From the NCBI GenBank assembly GCA_947579665.1, contig OX388346.1, positions 86,120,615 to 86,184,614 on the forward strand: DNA of 64,000 bases, read 5' to 3'. Under the pieces are notes generated by a model. The model had not been told where the DNA came from and ran no database searches. It saw only the letters and a list, made by a program, of their open reading frames with translations. Every line of letters begins with the position of its first letter. Within the stretch, counting starts at the first letter, position 1. The position numbers and the translations under genes were made by a program. This document shows, piece by piece, positions 58,204 to 64,000 of the stretch. The stretch comes from Sympetrum striolatum (lineage: Eukaryota; Arthropoda; Insecta; Odonata; Libellulidae).

Positions 58204-61200
58204 TTAAAAAGGATATCGATGATTCCTAATAATTAAACTAACTAACTAACTAACAACTTAATTACAGGAATTTAGTTAATCACTGACCAAGCAGTAAAAT
58301 ATTTATATTTATTAATTTATAAATGGCTAAATTCAAAATTAAGATTTCTCATGATGCGCGTTATTTATCTCGGAGGAAAGTTTATAGAAAATGTAAGCCC
58401 CTATCCCGGCTATTCATATTTTTCCCTCTTTATTTTCAAAAATCTCAATTCAATGAATTGCATTCTAATTTTACGGACCAGTTAGCATTTTTCGAAAGCT
58501 GAAGGCTGAGGATTAATCTTTCTGCCATCTTGAAATTTTTGACAAGCTCTTGTCTGTGTAAAAATGCGGAAACATTCAGCCTTTTTTCCATAAATTTCAG
58601 CAGTGAAATGGAAAATAACAATAAAGAGTCGTAGTTTTCGTTTTATGCTCGCTCACATCTAATTTCCCCGTGGCGACTCGTCCGTCGCCAAATAATTACC
58701 TTTTGTCCTTCCAAATCCTTTGTTCGCAGCGGCAAAATATTTCATTTATTCTGACTCACGCTCTCTTTGCGTAAGTGCTGTCATATTTATGAATTAATTC
58801 CTTCATCGCAAAACCTCATAACATCACCCAAATTTTGAAGGAAACTATATATCAACACATATTTTAAGATGGAAAACTGAGATTCATTTTGTTAAGCGTC
58901 AAGTTAACTATTATAGAGAAGATATTTAATCGCATTAATTTCAATGGACCACCATTTTTAAGATTCAAGTCAATTGATCTCCTAAAACGCAGCCTAGAAT
59001 AATTATAATAGCATTGTCTATAAAATAAGTGCTAAGATATAATCATAGAAAATAATTCTTTAATAACCGTGATCTATAATGTTGATTTTGCCACCATTTT
59101 TGGATGAATGCCGTATTTCTCATTTCTTTTCGGATACAAGATAGAGGGATAAGTATCTTAAATTAACTATTTCCATGTTTTCATGTATGCAATCATATTA
59201 TGGCTACTTATATGTTTATGATGTAGAATTATTGCAGTTATTTTGGTCAATATTTATTGAATGATGTAACAAGACATCATTCAATAAAGTAATCATAAGT
59301 TCGTTGTCCAATTCGAGGAATTTTCTCACTAATAGCATTCTGACTCAGTGAGAAGAAAAAGGATGGATGGATTTTAGGATGAAAATAGCCTTACTGAACA
59401 GACACGGACAATTTTTATAACAATAAATTCATAACGGATACCATACCTTAAAATAGATGATAAAAAACTCAAAAAATATCTTATATTTACAATTGAATGT
59501 CTTCTTGAATAGTTGTCTTCGTTCACCTTAATGTGATTTAATTATTTTATGATTAGAGATATATATCTTCAGAAATAGTACATTTCCACGTATCAGATGG
59601 AACAATGGGAATCGGTAAACTTTTAAGAGCTATCTTCATCAACCGCGCTAAGCGTATTACTTATTATAATTTTGATTTCTCATGATCATAGCAGCATCTT
59701 CTTGTACTAATCTCTCGTGTATTTTTCCACTACCTATCTCACAAATATACTACACAAGAACAAAACTATTGATTCACCGGCTAAAAATTTGGTGGGCTAG
59801 ATACACATAAATTGCTCTTTAATTTCTACTTTCTGCCAATTACCGATGGACAGCAAAACTTATTGGATCAAATTCCAAAGATATTTTACGAAGTAGTTTA
59901 AATTGAACTCATTCATCACAGTGAAACAGGAGTCCGACAAAAGGTAAATTTGGTTTCATCTGGTCCACGTATAAATACCAATACTTCAAAATATATTTAT
60001 TCGCCTCTTTAAAATTACCTGCGTTCATAAACATACGGCCACTTTGAGTTAATAGGATTTTAATACGGATATATTAGAATCGCGAGTGTCGATAGCTCAA
60101 ATTAAGCCTCCTCCTATTTCGTCTGATGACCACTGGCCCTAAATTATTATGAAAATGCCCTCAAGCAGTCAGAGGCAGTTGAACCCAATAAATATTACCC
60201 TACGTAGAGATGAATCGTCATCGAATTCTCAATTAAAAGTGCATTAATGGTTCTGTATCTAGAATGACAGTCGAAGAAATAATCAGAACCCATTCATTAG
60301 TGGCTTTTCTCAATTAAATCTTTAAATGTTTCTATATAATCATGCACTACGAGGCCAATTCCCATTCAAATAGTGTTTAGGAGTTCAACAATTTCGTTTA
60401 ACGAAAGACGGAGGCAGTTAACGGAGATGTTATTAAGAGTTCCTAATTAATTAATCAATTATAATAAAAAAATATTAAATAATAAAACAATACAAACGTT
60501 GTAATGAAAGTAAATTTGTAGTGCGGCTGTTAATGAATTAGAGGTTTGAAATCTCCAATAGCCGACAAAGATTGGAGACAGCAATTGGAAATTTTAGATC
60601 TCTAGTATTGAAACGTTTAAATAGAAGTGGAATGCATTCTTCAATTTCAATATAAACACATATGACGAATTCAATCACGAGTTAGATAGAGCGTAGATAA
60701 TTGCTAGAAATATTTTAAAAGAACATTTTATCAATAAGTGTTCTCAATGATAGTACACAATCGTAAACTATTTATAAATTGAATTATATCTCACCACCAC
60801 TAATGGTATCGAGAAATTCGAAAAATAAACGTAACTATTCAGAATAATAGTTACTAGTAGTTTCATATATTGTATGAATTGTAATTACCTAGGTCGAGGG
60901 TTATATAGATAAAAAGTATTTCCTAAGCTTCGAATCTCTGAATGTCCTTAATCACAACATAAGTAGATCATATTTATAGCTTCAAAGTTATTTCTCCCTT
61001 CTCTACGTGTTGCTGTCCTCTGTTTGAACCTAATTTAAATTGTTCCTTCAAACCTCAAATACAAATTATTCTCTCTGTAATGACTGCTCTCCTCTGTTGA
61101 TTGGCGCTGTAGTTAACGCTTTTCAGACGCGAAGAAAACTATGTCATTGAAACTTTATGCCTTGAGTCCAGCATATTGACAATGTAGAGACAATACGCTA

Positions 61201-63859
61201 GCAAATGTGATAGAGGACGTCAGATCAATAAGGGCGAGTTGAGAAGAGGAGTAAGAAACGAGGAGTGGTGAGGAGATAGATAGTAGTGAGAGGAATGTAT
61301 GGCGTGAGGTGATATACGTTTCGATATATGGCCCCATTGTCCTCTTCCCCGTCACAATGAAATGCTCGGCCTCGGACGCTTAACCACTCTCCTCTTTTAT
61401 GCCCACCATTTCGATTCTTCCTTTTTTGCTCTTTACGTGGATAATCCCGTAGATTATTCTGTTGATAATAAACGATGTATGTACACACTATCGCACGACG
61501 AAAGTCAACTTTGATGGAATAGATTTAGATAAATTAAACCTATTTCGATTTTCCCTCCGATAGCTAGATGCTGGATACGGTTAAAATTTCAGTATCATTT
61601 AAATTCAATATCATTTTTTGTTAGTATTACTTCAGATTCACAATGATAGTTTGAAAAGAATATTTCTATATGAATAAGATATAGTTAATATGTTAATCAT
61701 GGAGGCCTTAATGTAGAGGTAATCAATGGCAAAGAAGAAAAAAAAATTATTTGTACTTTGCTTGATCTGTTGTGTGTGAAGTATAAAGAACTATGTCTTT
61801 TTTCTTTTAAATCTGAGTATTTCGTGCCCTCCGTAAGCGAACTATGACAAAGAGGTTATTTCATTTGTGACGCTATACTCCTTTATTCTGGAAATCACAA
61901 AGGCTACTTCTATTTGAATAATTAAAGGATTATAATACAGCACAAACGATATATTTTTAATGATACGGATAAAATAGGAACATTTAAACGAAGCTTATTT
62001 AACTGGCTGTATAATGCCAAATCATCAAAAAAGAAAAGGTTTATCATTTCAAGCATGATATTTAAGGGTTGAGATACACAACAAATTTCGGTCCATACGT
62101 TTAGTCGGATCACATCTATGATGAAATAGTCCTCATGCGAAACTAAAAAGCTGTAATTTGCGTCATTTCACTTAGAATCGCACTAATTAAATAAAAGAGA
62201 AAACAGCAGAAAATGGGCACAATAAGGAAATTTTAAGCTTATTGCAGGATTTCTCGTTTTCTTCCATTCTGGTGACTGTCTCCGTCCGACAGTTGGGCAA
62301 TTTTTCTACCGAGTCGATTCGAACGGCCCTTAATTATTCTTCCGAGACGTAGTATCGGTAAAAAACCAATGCAACTGCACTTATCTAGGGAATTCCCCTC
62401 CATTTTTAATCCAGTTCTTACGGAAACTAGGAAGTGAAGCAACCAATTTAGCTATATGGCACAAGGATGCATTTAAACAGCCATAGTAACTATGCACCTA
62501 TTGTCTTCCGGGAGGTAATGTTCTGGAGGTAAGTAATTGGCAGCTTATGACTGCAACACTTATACGACTGTGCCATATTATCAGCAGGAATCATCTCTCA
62601 ATAATTATGTCTACAATTTAATGAAATTGCGTGGTAGCTCTTCGAACATATTACTATTGTGGTAAAATGGCTAATTTAAGTCGAATCAATATACTGTGCA
62701 AAGCAAAGGAAAGTTTCCAGCTCAAAGCGATTGAAAGTAATATTTTCAGGTGCAAAGGAGAGCTTTTACTTACCAAATATATAGATGATGGTACTCTGTG
62801 ATGGTATCTACCACGCTCTTTTCACTCCAACATCCAGTCTATGAGAGCCATTTTGTAACGCTGGGTCATAGACAAAATAAAACAAACTAATAGATAAGTT
62901 AGTAAAGTTTCATAGTAAGTAAGTAGTATAGTAAGTTATATGGCTATATAACCAATCATATTGAAATTACGAACAAATAGATAAGTAAGGATTTTAGCGG
63001 CTAGGAAACATCCTTGTAATTGTAAATACTAAGTATATTGTTTTTGTCATGCTTAATAGCATAAAATCAAGAGAACATTTTATATTAATGTTTCATCTCT
63101 ATTTAAACACGTCTATATAGATGATTGAAATGAAAAACTGTTTTCAATCTTTCTAGATAGCGTAACTCCACGGAGCTGCAATTACTTATATATTCTCGAA
63201 TGTTCCGGGACGCCGAGTACGAATTTCTCATAGTCGTATTATTCTTCTGTTAAATTAATAAATGTCGCTATAAATACGTCATAATATTAAAGAGGGGAGA
63301 ACTCTCTTAGTGATCTGAATGGTTCCTTATCGCACAGTCTATCTATGCAATATTTTAGCAGCAAAAAATCATATATGCCAAAACTAAAATAGGTTTTTCA
63401 ATTTCTACTTCACGTTCTGGTCGAACTGGCCATAACAGGTCTTGGCACCGCCTTGTGAAAGTAAATACCAAAACGAAATATACCCATAAAATACCTATTA
63501 ATGGAGGGAGAGAAAGGTAATTTCAGAGTTTGAATTTCGACTCGAGATATTTGTGATCCTGCAGCAGAAATATTATTACTCGCTCACTTTAAAAAGCACT
63601 TGCTAATTACCCTATGGACTCGAAAGAGGCTCAAAAGATAACAAGCATCGTATTCCTTTTTTCTCTCGAAGGAAAGTATGATTTGCCATCGTATTTATCC
63701 CGTTCATCTCATAGAGCATTAGAGTCCGTCGTGAGCGGCACATATCACGTGCGAATTGCAAATCACGCAAAGAGAGTCCACCGCACTCCAGATACACGAA
63801 AAATAGCCATGCGTCATACGGATCACGATTAGTGCAGAGGCATTCTTATCTAAAGTTCG
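58204..63859. other. Long non-coding AT-rich stretch
   Basis: No gene, SINE or transposon end recognised apart from the hairpin at 59253. (ACTA)n at 58238-58255, and a purine-rich patch at about 61230-61300. Confidence 0.5.
59253..59288. repeat. 15-bp perfect hairpin
   Basis: TTTATTGAATGATGT and its exact complement around a six-base loop AACAAG. Could be a tiny palindromic repeat or a structured RNA; no other copy in the window. Confidence 0.7.
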
Positions 63860-64000
63860 TCTCACACAAGGGCCGACCCATCCCACCGCCTCGGGTGGCC
63901 ATCCTCTTGGCCAGCGGGTGGCCGCCGACTAACAAAGGTCCGTCTTGTCAGCCACGAGAAATATATTTCTCTCGCACGGAGGAGTGGGTGGCAAACGGAG
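63860..64000. other. GC-rich sequence at the window edge
   Basis: GTCTCACACAAGGGCCGAC followed by GGGTGGCC and TGGCCA palindromes is compositionally like the GC-rich ends of the foldback element. It may be the end of another DNA transposon, cut by the window. Confidence 0.3.

Noticed and set aside
1..64000. CRISPR arrays, bacterial operons or a viral genome
   Set aside because: No direct repeats with unique spacers, no compact coding, and splice-site and SINE features point to an animal nuclear genome.

Overview
This is eukaryotic, almost certainly animal and probably arthropod nuclear DNA. It is AT-rich, has no operons or compact genes, and carries a dense set of metazoan transposable elements: a tRNA-derived SINE family, a LINE relic, Tc1/IS630-like, hAT-like and Mutator-like DNA elements, and Helentron-like repeats. 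I cannot name the species. No complete host gene is visible; the window looks like a gene desert or one or more very long introns. The only host-exon candidate I would look at is a 79-base minus-strand piece ending at 29532.

Left part (1-25.3 kb): a repeat cluster. Four same-strand copies of one composite element (5' starts near 1428, 7581 and 24296, plus an isolated 3' end at 7447-7585) share a 5' hairpin, a GT microsatellite, three tandem ~317-base monomers, a 3' inverted copy of the 5' end and a terminal 3' hairpin, which is a Helentron/DINE-like layout. Three blocks next to or inside these copies (6.4-7.4, 19.4-20.8 and 21.7-22.7 kb) are tandem arrays of ~150-180-base units, each centred on a tRNA T-arm / B-box-like GGTTCGA hairpin. 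One copy is split by a 13,005-base hAT-like transposon (8300-21304; 14-base perfect terminal repeats; 6-base target duplication AAAAGC). Its transposase lies at 17188-19388 with one frameshift, and its start codon appears to be assembled by splicing (AT at 8780-8781, G at 17188). The implied intron holds a LINE 3' relic, and that relic is interrupted by a 4.8-kb foldback made of two tail-to-tail copies of a dead IS630/Tc1-like element (11757-16599). Insertion order is therefore readable: Helentron-like repeat, then hAT-like element and the LINE in its intron, then foldback element.

Middle and right parts (25.3-64 kb): mostly unrecognised AT-rich non-coding sequence with small insertions: a 266-base Mutator-like MITE with a 9-base target duplication (34682), a ~38-base-arm hairpin (43053), AGGGTGG repeats (44440, 44794, 52487), a hAT MITE inside an older inverted repeat (54453), a ~50-base-arm inverted repeat followed by a hammerhead-like motif (55449-55699), and a SINE (56909; two more at 5518 and 5852). 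GC-richer islands (25.4-26.3, 36.8-37.4, 40.0-40.4, 45.2-45.7, 51.05-51.4, 57.6-58.0 and 63.86-64.0 kb) stand out and could be regulatory or conserved non-coding DNA, but nothing in them identifies a protein. All functional statements rest on reading motifs by eye; no search or alignment was run.
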